Below, one piece after another: positions 53,900 through 63,126 of a stretch of DNA of 64,000 nucleotides. Position 1 is the first letter of the stretch; every line of letters begins with the position of its first letter. The position numbers and the translations under genes were made by a program. The notes below the pieces were generated by a model that saw only the letters and a list, made by a program, of their open reading frames with translations, was not told the origin of the DNA and ran no database searches. This DNA comes from G963422445 sp963422445. Lineage in GTDB: Bacteria; Pseudomonadota; Alphaproteobacteria; Thalassobaculales; Thalassobaculaceae. The stretch covers positions 6,324,001 to 6,388,000 of the forward strand of contig OY729512.2 of the NCBI GenBank assembly GCA_963422445.2, given 5' to 3'.

Positions 53900-54790
53900 A
53901 TGACCACGACGCTAACCCAAAATCAGATTGATCGCTATCGGAGAGACGGGTTCCTCGTCGTCGAAAACGCCGTCTCTCTCGATCAGCTTGCCGGCCTGCG
54001 CGCCGAAATCGCTCAATGGATCGAAGAAAGCCGTGCCCATACTGAACCATACGGGCCGGAAACCATCGATGGCCGGGTCCGCTTCGATATGGGCAACGAG
54101 CACAGAGCGGACAAACCGGCCTTGCGCCGCATCAACAATCCGTCCGACATTTCCCGGATCTACTACGACGTGATGTCGAATGCCCGCATGGTCGACATGG
54201 TGGCCGATCTGATCGGCCCGGATGTCAAGTTCCACCATTGCAAGATCAATCTCAAATGTCCGGGCGCCGATACGGTCGTGCATTATCATCAGGATTTTGC
54301 CTTCACGCCGCATTCCAATGATGACATTGTTACGGCTCTGTTGATGCTTGACGATGTGACCGAAAAAAACGGTTGTCTGATGGTCGTCCCGGGAAGCCAC
54401 ACTGGACCAATGTTTTCATTGTTCCGCGACGGCGTCTTTGTCGGACGGGTTGTTGACCAGGCCGAAGCAGAGCTTCAGCGGCAGCAACAACCGGTCACCG
54501 GCCTGGCAGGCTCGGTCTGTTTGATGCACACGCGACTTGCGCACGGTTCGGCCGCGAACAGATCGACCCTGCCACGAGGCCTCTACATCTGTGTCTACAC
54601 GGCCGCCGACGCCGTGCCGATTGCCCGCAACCCGATGGCGAACCGGAATGAGGGTTTGATCGTGCGTGGATCTCCAAGCCTTGCTGCGCGGATGATCGAT
54701 TTTTCGGTTGAATTGCCGCAACAACCGAAATCGGCATCCTTCTTCACGGTCCAGGGCCAGGATTCAGCGGGCGGACCCGACCCGCAGTGA
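53900..54790 (+). CDS. phytanoyl-CoA dioxygenase family protein (PhyH)
   Basis: 296 residues from ATG 53900. Fe(II)/2-oxoglutarate oxygenase features: N-terminal IDRYRRDGFLVVENAVSLDQ, iron ligands in VVHYHQDFAFTPHSND (HxD) and HTRLAHGSAANRSTLPRGLY (distal His, then the 2-oxoglutarate Arg). GCLMVVPGSHTGP is the conserved double-beta-helix turn. Bacterial members hydroxylate varied small molecules, including ectoine and quaternary amines; the substrate here is unknown. A 3-hydroxyisobutyrate-dehydrogenase-like pseudogene follows on the same strand. Confidence 0.9.
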   Translation: MTTTLTQNQIDRYRRDGFLVVENAVSLDQLAGLRAEIAQWIEESRAHTEPYGPETIDGRVRFDMGNEHRADKPALRRINNPSDISRIYYDVMSNARMVDMVADLIGPDVKFHHCKINLKCPGADTVVHYHQDFAFTPHSNDDIVTALLMLDDVTEKNGCLMVVPGSHTGPMFSLFRDGVFVGRVVDQAEAELQRQQQPVTGLAGSVCLMHTRLAHGSAANRSTLPRGLYICVYTAADAVPIARNPMANRNEGLIVRGSPSLAARMIDFSVELPQQPKSASFFTVQGQDSAGGPDPQ

Positions 54791-55045
54791 CAGGGCGAAG
54801 CACCGTATCAGCGTCTTGATACGAGGGCCCGCGGGCGCCCCATCACGCCGGGCTGCCTGTTTCCGGTCATGCGGCTTTCCGCAGCAGTGGGCTGGCCACG
54901 CGATGCCGCGGGACACGCGAACGGGTGCCCCGGGCCAGTCCGGCATCCGGACATACGACCGGATCTGTACGAAGATTGCCGACGGAGCGGTCCATTGGTC
55001 GGACAATTTCTGGAGATTGCGATGGCGACGATCGGATTTATTGGT

Positions 55046-56490
55046 CGCCCATTTAAGTTTGAGACGCAACACGTCTGATCGAGGTTTGAAATCCTGTATC
55101 CGCAGCATGTTATTGGCGGTCAAGTGATGGTGATACTCTCCAAAGTGGACACCGGGGAGAGATATCATGCCCTCAGGCCACCATCACCTGACCTTCGAGC
55201 AACGATGCCGGATCGAGACACTTCCTGAAAGGGGTGATGCGCTGCGGTCGATCGCCCGGGCACCTGGCTGCCATGTCTCGACGATCAGCCGGGAGGTGAA
55301 GCGGAATACCGGTCGGCGGGGATACCGGATGAAGCAGGCGCATCGCCTGGCGACAGAGCGCTGTCATGTGGCCTCGTCCGTGTCGCGCAAGATGACCGCG
55401 GCGGCCCGGGCCCTGGTCGAGGAGACGCTGGCTCTGCGTTGGGGTCCGGAGCAGATATCCGGCTGTCTCCGGCTTGAGGGCCTGCTGTCCGTCAGCGCGA
55501 CCTGGATCGACCATCACATCCGGGCGGATCGGGCGGCTGGCGGGACCTTGTGCCACGCTCTCCGGCGGCGTGGCAAGACATACAACTGCCGCGGTCGCAC
55601 GGCGGCGGGGTGCGGCCTGATCCCGAACCGGGTCGATATCCGCGAGCGCGCTGCGGTGGTTGACGAGACGACCCGGATTGGCGACCGGGAGGTCGATCCG
55701 ATCATCGGATCCCGGCACCGGGGTGCGGTGGTGTCGGTGGTCGACCGGGTATTGAAAGACACCTGTCTCGCGTTGATGGCCGGCACGACGGCGGCCGCGA
55801 TTGGGGATGCGATCCGGCGGCGTCTGACGCCGTTTGCACCGCTGGTGCACACGCTGACGGCGGATAACGGCAAGGCGTTTGCCGGCCATCAGGCCCTCTC
55901 CGAAGACCTGTCAGCGGGATTTTTCTTCGCTACGCCTTACCATTTCCGGGACCGCGGCCTGAACGAGCATACGAATGGCCTGGTTCGGCAGTACTTTGAC
56001 AAAACGACCGATTGCCGCACCGTTGCGGCGTTGGCGGTGCATGATGTCGAGTATCAGCTCAAGACCCGGCCGCCGGGTTCCGGGCTACCGGACGCCAGCG
56101 GGCGTGTTCGGCGACGCGCTTCGGGGTATCGGAGTGCTGCCGGGCCTACCTGCTCCTGTGTCATGACCGGATGAGACCCTGTCTCGTCTCGGCCACAGGA
56201 CCGCTACCCCGGGGACAGGTCTGGCGCCGCCGGACACGCGGTCCTGCGGCACCGTTTCAGGGTCTGTGCTTTCCGTCACAGCGACGGGTCTTGACGCCTC
56301 TCCTGCGAGCGCCTGTGAGCGGTCATGACAGCACGACCGGCACCCGGGATCCAATCAAAGCCAGCCGCTTGAGGCACGAAACCATCCCCGAAAAAATTAA
56401 TCCGGGGGGCCAGCCACTCCGATACACTATTCCCCATTGGAGGGCCCCACCTGTCACAACCCCCTGTTGCGTTTCGGACTCCGAACCTGG
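55046..56490 (+). mobile_element. IS30-family element (1445 bp, GGT duplication)
   Basis: Inserted after codon 8 of the 3-hydroxyisobutyrate dehydrogenase gene with duplicated GGT (55043-55045 and 56491-56493). The inverted ends are imperfect; the best shared core is GACGCAACA on the left and AAACGCAACA reversed on the right. It carries one transposase. Confidence 0.82.
55167..56166 (+). pseudogene. IS30-family transposase, frameshifted near the C-terminus
   Basis: MPSGHHHLTFEQRCRIETLP, helix-turn-helix SIARAPGCHVSTISREVKRN, then WGPEQISGCLRLEGLLSVSA. The DDE domain has GDREVDPIIGSRHRGAVVSV, HTLTADNGKAFAGHQALSED (Asp) and RGLNEHTNGLVRQYFDKTTD (Glu). Near 56065 one base is lost or gained, so the end reads RRVPGYRTPAGVFGDALRGI, GVLPGLPAPVS in another frame. 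The core is intact; the last 30 residues are out of frame. Confidence 0.85.
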
Positions 56491-56715
56491 GGTTTGGGTA
56501 TCATGGGACTTCCCATGTCGCGCAATCTGTTGAAGGGTGGTCACCGCGTTCGAGGTTTCGATCTCTCACCCAATGCCGGCAGCCGCCATGCCGTCAATGG
56601 CGGAATCCGATCGGGCTCGGTGGCCGATGCCGCGGACGGCGCCGATTTCCTGATCACCATGCTGCCGAACGGAGATATCGTGCGGGATGTCGTGCTCGGT
56701 CCATCGGATGTGCTA

Positions 56716-57813
56716 GAGATTGTCTGAACAAGTCGGCTCTGTCACAATTGGTTTCTTGGTGACGGAGTGGAATGCGAGCCATGGAGCAAGCGACGTTTGC
56801 GGAGCTGGAGCACGACCTGAAGAAGCGTCGGACGCGGCGCGAGGTGTTTCTCGAGACGATGGACGGGCTGGTTCCCTGGGAGCGGCTGGAGGCACACATC
56901 GAGCCGTTCGACCCGAAGGCCGGGCGCGGTCGGCGGCCTTATCCGCTGAGCGTGATGCTGCGGGTGCACTGGGTTGCAGCTGTTCTACACTCTGAGCGAC
57001 CCTGGGATGGAGGACCTGCTCTACTAGGTGAAGTCGGTACGGCGGTTTGTGGGGTTACGCCTCTCGGGTGCGCTGCCTGACGAGACGACGATCCTGCATT
57101 TCCGCCACTTGCTGGAGACGCACGGTCTGGGTGAGACGCTGTTCGAGGAGATCAACGCGCATCTGGCCTCTCTCGGACACCGCTTGAGCACGGGGACGAT
57201 CGTGGACGCGAGTCTCATTGCCGCGCCGTCGTCGACGAAGAACCGCAAGGGCGAGCGGGACCCGGAGATGCATCAGACGAAGAAGGGCAATCAGTGGCAT
57301 TTCGGGATGAAGGCGCACATCGGGGTGGATGCGCAGTCGGGCTTGACGCACAGTGTGGAGACGACGCTGGCGAATGTCTCGGATATGGCGACCGCGCACG
57401 CGCTGTTGCACGGGGGCGAGGAGCAGGTGTGGGGTGATGCGGGCTATCAGGGGGTGGACAAGCGCGCGGAGAACCGGGACAAGGCGTCGGTTCGGGCCAA
57501 GGTGGAACATCCGTTCCTGTATGTGAAGCGCCACTTCGGCTACGCGAAGGTGCGCTATCGGGGGCTGGCGAAGAACACGCAACGCATCGCCGTGCTGCTC
57601 AGGTTCACCAATCTGCTCATCGCGGGGCGCGACGCCACTGCCTGACGTGGGGGGAGTCCGTCCGCAACCGCCGCAAGGCGGCGGGGACGGTCGGCTCGGG
57701 CATCGAAATCCCCATTTCCTGGCACGACAACACGTCCCCGATGGGCTCTGGCGTTTCATCCACGGGCCACGACACCCGTATACACGAAAAAACCGACTTG
57801 TTCAGACATTCCC
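56716..57813 (+). mobile_element. IS5-family element (type d, IS5 subgroup)
   Basis: Inverted ends GAGATTGTCTGAACAAGTCGG-like: left GATTGTCTGAACAAGTCGG, right reversed GAATGTCTGAACAAGTCGG. Flanked by TA (56714-56715 and 57814-57815), both within CTAG. The right TA is shared with IS630 copy 4. Confidence 0.88.
56781..57645 (+). pseudogene. IS5-subgroup transposase with frameshift, stop and deletion
   Basis: MEQATFAELEHDLKKRRTRR, EVFLETMDGLVPWERLEAHI, GRRPYPLSVMLRVHW; a frameshift near 56970 moves to LQLFYTLSDPGMEDLLY followed by TAG where family members have Glu. It continues SVRRFVGLRLSGALPDETTI, TGTIVDASLIAAPSSTKNRK (first Asp), WGDAGYQGVDKRAENR (second Asp); a stretch is missing before KASVRAKVEHPFLYVKRHFG (Glu) and YAKVRYRGLAKNTQRIAVLL. 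Confidence 0.85.
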
Positions 57814-58856
57814 TAGTGGATTGATTCCAAAGTTTGAACCCCTCTTTTTCTTGCGGCGATGATGGTATCGGGATCGGCGGTCCAGACGAAGGGCTTGGCT
57901 TCGGTGGTGTTGTGTTCGTCGATGACGCGGCGGATGGCGTCCTGGAGTTCGCGTACGGAGCGGAAGACGCCTTCGAGCGCGTTCAGCCACGAGCTCGAGG
58001 TGGGGGTGACGTGGACGGTCCAGCGCGGATGGCGTACGAGCCAGACTTGGACTTCCTTGTGCTTGTGAGTGGCGTCGTTGTCGAGGATGGCATGGACCGG
58101 GACGCCGGCGGGTATCGTGCGCGCGATGCGGTTGAGGAATCTCGGGAACTCCTGGTGGCGATGCCGGCTGGCGTGCTGGCCGATGACCGTGCCGTCGAGC
58201 ACGGTCAGGACGGCAAACAGCGTCGTCGTGCCGTTGCGCTTGGAATCATGTGCCATGGTAGCGCCGCGGCCTTTCTTCAGCGGCAGGCCGGGCTGTGTGC
58301 GGTCGCGGGCCTGACTGTGCGACGTGTCATCGATCGACAGCACGACCGCGTGAGCCGGTGGCGCAACGGAGAGGCCGACGATGTCGGTCAGCGTCTCGAG
58401 GCAGGCGGGATCGTTCGAAAGCGTGAACGGCCGCCAGCGGTGCGGCATCAGGCCATGCGCCTGCCAGACCGCCCAGACCGTCGAAGCGGCACCCCCACAG
58501 CCTTCGCCATCGCCTGCAGCGTCCAGTAGGTCGCCGCGTGAGGCGGCGAGGTGTGGGTCAACCCGACGATCTTCGCCACCGGCTCAGGAGCCAGAGGCGT
58601 CTTGCCCGGCGGACGCGTCTTGTCCCGCAGAAGTCCGTCCACACCTTCGTCCATAGAAGCGGTCCTGCCAGCGCCAGACACTGTTCTTCGCCTTGCCGGT
58701 CTCTCTCATGATGGCCATCGTGCCGAGCCCGTCGTCGCTCAGAAGACCGATGCGCGCCCGCCAGGTGTGCTTCTGCGGGCTCTTCGGGTTCGGGACAACC
58801 GTTTCAAGGCGATGCCGGTCGCCTGAAGTGAGCGTGAATGAAACACCAGGGCGCAT
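57813..58856 (-). pseudogene. IS630-family transposase, frameshifted and deleted
   Basis: orfA from ATG 58856 (MRPGVSFTLTSGDRHRLETV ... GKAKNSVWRWQDR). orfB starts as MDEGVDGLLRDKTRPPGKTP. One base is lost near 58490 (KAVG/VPLRRSGRS), then MPHRWRPFTLSNDPACLETL, FAVLTVLDGTVIGQHASRHR, HAILDNDATHKHKEV, SSSWLNALEGVFRSVRELQD (deletion after EGVF) and QTLESIH with a TSD-derived TAG. Confidence 0.85.
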
Positions 58857-58925
58857 CTTGCAGACCTCCGTGATCGACAAATCAGAAGAACACAATAACG
58901 GATATACTTGTAATGATCAATCTAG
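57816..58925 (-). mobile_element. IS630-family element copy 4 (1110 bp)
   Basis: Left end GTGGATTGATTCC after TA 57814-57815; right end degenerate (GATCAATC then TAG, TA at 58926-58927). Inserted at the CTA left by the IS5 element. Compared with copy 3 it lacks about 40 bases before the SSSWLNALEGVF codons. Confidence 0.87.
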
Positions 58926-59606
58926 TAGAAACTCTCCCAGCATGAAACCAGATCTCGAGCTGCCCTGCATATCGACATGTCGACCATTCATCCCCTCGAA
59001 TGCCACGGGATTCGCGACGCCCTCGCAGAACGCCGATATCAATCGATGGATATTCCGGTGGGCCGGACCTCGCTTCAGGCGGTTGACAAAACCTTGCTGC
59101 TCATGGCCGGCGGTACCCCCGAGCAGATTGACCGGGCGAGCCCGGTTCTGATGTGTCTCGGTGATATGCTGATCGATTGCGGTGGTCCCAGCGTTGGCGC
59201 GCGCATAAAGATCCTGAACAATCTCATGTCCATCACTTTGAACGCGCTGACCGCAGAGGCCCTGACGCTCGGCGATGCCCTCGAGCTGGACCGCGACATG
59301 GCTATCTCGGTCATGAGCGGAACCGCCGCGGGCCGCGGCTATCTGACCACGACCTATCCCGGCAAGGTCTTGAACAACGACCTGTCAGCGGCATTCATGA
59401 TTGACCTTGCGAACAAGGAACTTGGCATTGCGCTTGATCTCGGCCGGCAGATCGGCATCCCCCAGACACTCGTCGCCACGGCCGCGGGCATGTATCGCGA
59501 TGCCCAGGCTGACGGGAAGGGGCGAGCAGGACTGGACCGCGCTCTATGCCATGCTGCGGAAGAAGTATCTCGGTCAGGAGGCCGTCTGAGACAGTTGCCG
59601 GCGGGT

Positions 59607-60509
59607 TCAGAACGGCTTGTCGCCCATCACGGTAACCCGGTGCATGATCCGGCGCTGGCCGGGGTAATCATTCACCGCGTAGTGCTGGACACAGCGATTG
59701 TCCCAGAACGCCACGGATCCTTTCCGCCAGCGGAAACGGCAGCAGAAATCCGGCACGGTGGCATGCTGGTACAGACGCTGCAGGATCGGTGCACTGTCAG
59801 CTTCGCTCAGCCCGGCAATCCGCACGACAAAATTCCCGTTGACATAAAGGGCCTTGTGGCCGGTTTCCGGATGGGTCCGGAAGATCGGATGCTCATTCTC
59901 GATAATCTCCGGATCATCGTCACGGATCGGCATGCCGGTCCCCGGGCGATAACGAGCATCATAAGCACCGGTCCGCCCGTATATCCGTTCGGAACTGTGA
60001 ATTGCCGTACGGCCCTGCAACATGTCCCGGTAACCCTCCGGCAGAGTCTCGCAGGCAAGGTACTGGTTGGCGAACAGCGTGTCGCCGCCGACATCGGGAA
60101 CATCGAGAGCATACAGGATCGAACCCAGTGGCGGGGTCTCGTGATAGCTGACGTCGGTGTGCCATGTGCCGCCAAAATTGAACCGGTCGCCTTCCAGCTT
60201 GATCACCGGCATGACCTCCGGAACCTCGTCGAGACCCCTGACATATTCATGCAGATGCAGTTCGCCGAAGCGCTGGCCGAAATCCCGATGCTGCTCCGGT
60301 GTCAGGATCTGGTCGCGGAAGAAGATCACCTGGAATTCAAGCAGAGCGCGGCGAATTTCGGCGATCGTGGCGACCGGCTGATCGACCGAAAGATCGACAC
60401 CGAACAATTCCGCTCCGAGCCCGCCAGTCAACGGACGAACCTCAAGCTGATCATACGCCGCCGCGACGGGCGAAAGCCCCGTAACATGCTCGCGATAGGC
60501 AAAGGTCAT
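59607..60509 (-). CDS. TauD/TfdA family dioxygenase
   Basis: 300 residues from ATG 60509 (MTFAYREHVTGLSPVAAAYD). LEVRPLTGGLGAELFGVDLS is the typical N-terminus; FQVIFFRDQILTPEQHRDFG; iron ligands in WHTDVSYHETPPLGSILYAL (HxD) and NRCVQHYAVNDYPGQRRIMH (distal His); RRIMHRVTVMGDKPF holds the 2-oxoglutarate-binding Arg. These Fe(II)/2OG enzymes release sulfite from taurine or attack other substituted acids. The substrate is unknown; a binding-protein ABC system starts divergently at 61076. Confidence 0.9.
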   Translation of the reverse strand: MTFAYREHVTGLSPVAAAYDQLEVRPLTGGLGAELFGVDLSVDQPVATIAEIRRALLEFQVIFFRDQILTPEQHRDFGQRFGELHLHEYVRGLDEVPEVMPVIKLEGDRFNFGGTWHTDVSYHETPPLGSILYALDVPDVGGDTLFANQYLACETLPEGYRDMLQGRTAIHSSERIYGRTGAYDARYRPGTGMPIRDDDPEIIENEHPIFRTHPETGHKALYVNGNFVVRIAGLSEADSAPILQRLYQHATVPDFCCRFRWRKGSVAFWDNRCVQHYAVNDYPGQRRIMHRVTVMGDKPF

Positions 60510-61075
60510 GAACAGGCTCCTGTCCAGTTTAGGGTTTCGGCCACCGCCCCGAGATTGCGGGCCGTCAGGGTACGACTTGGACATGATCAGTATCCGACGG
60601 GGCAGTATCCGGTAGCGCTTCACCAGCCGTCAAGATCAAGAGCGGACATGGGACATGCGACCTGGCAATCCTGCTACTGGATTCCATGGACCGGCGACGC
60701 CGGCATGCATCAGACCTCGGAGTCCGAAGGACGCGGCGGACACGAAAGATAGCACCCCATGACCCAAGGATTCCGGGCCCGCCGCGAAGCCGCACAGGCC
60801 GGCTCCGGCAGACCGCGTTCAAGAAATGACACCGGGTGCTGTTCCGCACAGTTGACATTCAGACGCATCCGCCTCACATTTCGTATTCGTGATGCTGGGG
60901 TGCTCCGGGCGGATATGTGCTGCCTGGATCTGAGACCATACCCACCGAACCTGATCCGGCTGAATCCGGCGGAGGAAGACGTCACGCATTCCACCGCAAT
61001 TGCAGATCCGGAACTTGGAATCGAGGGCTCATCAGGCGCCTGATTGATCTGGTGCCATGCAGAAAGGGTGCAGTC
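60510..61075. other. divergent intergenic region, no gene seen
   Basis: 566 bases between the TauD start and the ABC binding-protein start. Frames in all phases lack family features. It must hold both promoters; I could not locate them with confidence. Confidence 0.4.
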
Positions 61076-62206
61076 ATGATCCGCCGTTTCATTCAATCTC
61101 TGATCCTGTTTGCAGTTGCTGTTCCGGCAGCGGCCCAGGAGTCCCGCCAGGATGCCTACATTCCGATACTGGTTCCGATTACCGGGTTTCTCGCACTGGA
61201 AGGCACGGCCCAGCGCAACGGCGCCGTGCAGTCATTGGAGAATGCGCCCGACGGGATCCAGGTCCGCTACGAGGTCACCGATACGTCGACCTCGCCTGAA
61301 GTCGCCGTTACGGCCCTGCAGCGCGCCCTGGACCGCGGCGACCCGGTCGCTGCCGCCGCACCGATCTTCGGAACCCAGATGCTTGCCATGCTGCCGATCG
61401 CACAGCAGGCTGGTGTGCCCCTGGTCACGGTCTCCGGCACCGCAAAACTGACCGAACTCGGCAATCCCTTCATTTTCCGGTTTTTCCCCGGTGACGCCGT
61501 GGTCAAGGTTGCTCACGCCCGCTACGCTGTCGAGGAGCTCGGAGCGAGACGCCCGGCTCTACTCTACCAGACCACGGCTTACGGCCAGAGTGGTCGGGAG
61601 CATCTTGCAAGACTGTTGAAGGATCTGGGTGCGCCGCTGGTGTTCGAGGAGGCCCTCGCACCATCCGTCAAGGATATGTCACCGGCCCTCGCCAAGCTCA
61701 GGACCGCGGACCCCGACCTTGTTCTTCTTCATCTGCATTCGGCACCGACGGCCCTTGTCATCCGGCAGGCCCGGGACAGTGGCATCAATCTGCCGATCGT
61801 TGCCGGATCGGCGATGCATCAGCCGTCGACCGCAAAGCTGCTCGCCGCAGAACAGCTTGCCGGGATCTGCGCGGAAACCGCGTCCTCGCCGGTATCCGCA
61901 AACACGCCGGCCCTAGTCGCCTTCACGAAGGAGTTCCGGCAACGGTTCGGGACCGACCCGGACGCCTTCGCGCTCGCTCAGTATGACGGCATGAACATGG
62001 CGTTGGCGGGGCTCGAGAACGGCGCCGAAACGGCGGAGGCCATGCGGGACTGGTTGGCCAGTCGCAGGTTTGAAGGTCTGGCCATGACCTACAAATCCGA
62101 CGGCAATGGCAACATGGCGCATGACGCACTCATCGTCTGTTACGACGGCACGTCATTGGTACCTGCGATCGTCAAGCGCTATCACAATGTTGACGGCGTT
62201 CTCTAG
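61076..62206 (+). CDS. ABC transporter substrate-binding protein, branched-chain amino acid/amide type
   Basis: 376 residues. Signal peptide MIRRFIQSLILFAVAVPAAA with cleavage after AQ near residue 21. The LIVBP-like periplasmic fold shows IPILVPITGFLALEGTAQRN, TSTSPEVAVTALQRALDRGD, APIFGTQMLAMLPIAQQAGV, VTVSGTAKLTELGNPFIFRF, YQTTAYGQSGREHLARLLKD, DPDLVLLHLHSAPTALVIRQ, VAGSAMHQPSTAKLLAAEQL and YDGMNMALAGLENG. ATG 61076. It is followed by livH- and livM-type permeases on the same strand, so it forms a HAAT-family operon. Ligand unknown. Confidence 0.92.
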   Translation: MIRRFIQSLILFAVAVPAAAQESRQDAYIPILVPITGFLALEGTAQRNGAVQSLENAPDGIQVRYEVTDTSTSPEVAVTALQRALDRGDPVAAAAPIFGTQMLAMLPIAQQAGVPLVTVSGTAKLTELGNPFIFRFFPGDAVVKVAHARYAVEELGARRPALLYQTTAYGQSGREHLARLLKDLGAPLVFEEALAPSVKDMSPALAKLRTADPDLVLLHLHSAPTALVIRQARDSGINLPIVAGSAMHQPSTAKLLAAEQLAGICAETASSPVSANTPALVAFTKEFRQRFGTDPDAFALAQYDGMNMALAGLENGAETAEAMRDWLASRRFEGLAMTYKSDGNGNMAHDALIVCYDGTSLVPAIVKRYHNVDGVL

Positions 62207-62223
62207 ATAGCGGCGGGCGCGGT

Positions 62224-63126
62224 GTGGCGACGACAGTTCTCCAGCTTCTGACCAATGGAATCGCCCTTGGCGCTGCCTACGCCCTGATCGCACTTGGCTT
62301 CGTCCTGGTGATCAATGCGGTCGGCGCGGTCAATTTCGCGCAAGGCGATCTTGTCATGGCGGGAGGATTTGTCGCGGTCACGCTGGCCGGGTTGTTGTCC
62401 GGCGACGACGGGCGGGGATTCTACGGGTTCGGGTTTGCCCTGCTGCCGCTCACCATGATCGCGATGGCCGTCTTCGGGTTGCTGTTTTCGGCAGTCGCCT
62501 ACGCCCCGTTGCGAAAAAGACCGCCGATTACAGTGTTCATCAGCACGATCGCGGTCGGCATCATGCTGCAGCACGGGGCCAATGCGACCTTCGGGCCCGA
62601 ACCGCGCAATGGCCCGCCATTGCTCGACTCCGGCACCATCACCCTCGGCACGATTACCCTTTCGCTCCAGCAGATCAGTGTCATTGCCGCAGCGGCAGCC
62701 TTGATCGCAACAACCGGGCTGTTGCTGTCGCATAGCCAGCTCGGACGCAAGCTTCGCGCCGCGGCCCAGGATTCCGAAATGGCTGAAGCGATCGGAATCC
62801 ACGGTGGAACCTGCATCGCAATAACCTTCGCATTTGCCCTGGCGCTTTCCGGAGCGGCCGGCCTGCTGCTGTCAAACCAGTTTTTTGTCACGCCCGGTGA
62901 TGGCGGGTTGTTCATGCTCAAGGCCTATATCGCGGTCTGCCTTGGCGGTTGGGGCCGGCTCGACGGTGCTGCACTGGCAGCGCTCGCAATCGGTATCTTC
63001 GAGGTCATGATGGCTGCTGTCGTGTCCTATGTCGTGGCTGAAGCCCTGCTCTATTGCGGCCTACTGCTGGTGCTGCTGGTTCGGCCTGCCGGCCTGTTCA
63101 GCGAGACGATACAGAGACGAACGTGA
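62224..63126 (+). CDS. livH: branched-chain amino acid-type ABC permease, LivH
   Basis: 300 residues, GTG start 17 bases after the binding-protein stop. Multiple hydrophobic helices; signature LLTNGIALGAAYALIALGFV, LVINAVGAVNFAQGDLVMAG, ALLPLTMIAMAVFGLLFSAV, TVFISTIAVGIMLQHGANAT, GRKLRAAAQDSEMAEAIGIH (EAA-like loop) and YIAVCLGGWGRLDGAALAAL. It forms the channel with LivM. The stop TGA (63124-63126) overlaps the GTG of the next gene. Confidence 0.95.
   Translation: MATTVLQLLTNGIALGAAYALIALGFVLVINAVGAVNFAQGDLVMAGGFVAVTLAGLLSGDDGRGFYGFGFALLPLTMIAMAVFGLLFSAVAYAPLRKRPPITVFISTIAVGIMLQHGANATFGPEPRNGPPLLDSGTITLGTITLSLQQISVIAAAAALIATTGLLLSHSQLGRKLRAAAQDSEMAEAIGIHGGTCIAITFAFALALSGAAGLLLSNQFFVTPGDGGLFMLKAYIAVCLGGWGRLDGAALAALAIGIFEVMMAAVVSYVVAEALLYCGLLLVLLVRPAGLFSETIQRRT

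Larger units (their letters stand above)
55022..59589 (+). pseudogene. 3-hydroxyisobutyrate dehydrogenase-type gene, split by IS30, IS5 and IS630
   Basis: Piece 1 (55022-55045) encodes MATIGFIG with GGAG 7 bases upstream. Piece 2 (56494-56715) continues LGIMGLPMSRNLLKGGHRVR, GFDLSPNAGSRHAVNGG and FLITMLPNGDIVRDVVLGPS, DVL. Piece 3 (58928-59589) resumes ALHIDMSTIHPLECHGIRDA, YQSMDIPVGRTSLQAVDKTL, GPSVGARIKILNNLMSITLN (the catalytic Lys region, KILNN) and YPGKVLNNDLSAAFMIDLAN, then shifts frame near 59522 to QDWTALYAMLRKKYLGQEAV. Pieces 1 and 2 rejoin as MATIGFIG-LGIMGLPM when IS30 and one GGT are removed. Piece 2 to 3 does not rejoin in frame, so bases were lost at the IS5/IS630 junction or later. 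Intact homologues reduce 3-hydroxyisobutyrate-like acids using NAD(P). Confidence 0.9.

Noticed and set aside
58977..60752. A 591-codon plus-strand frame
   Set aside because: Only the first ~190 codons are real (end of the split dehydrogenase gene); after the frameshift it runs antisense through the TauD gene.
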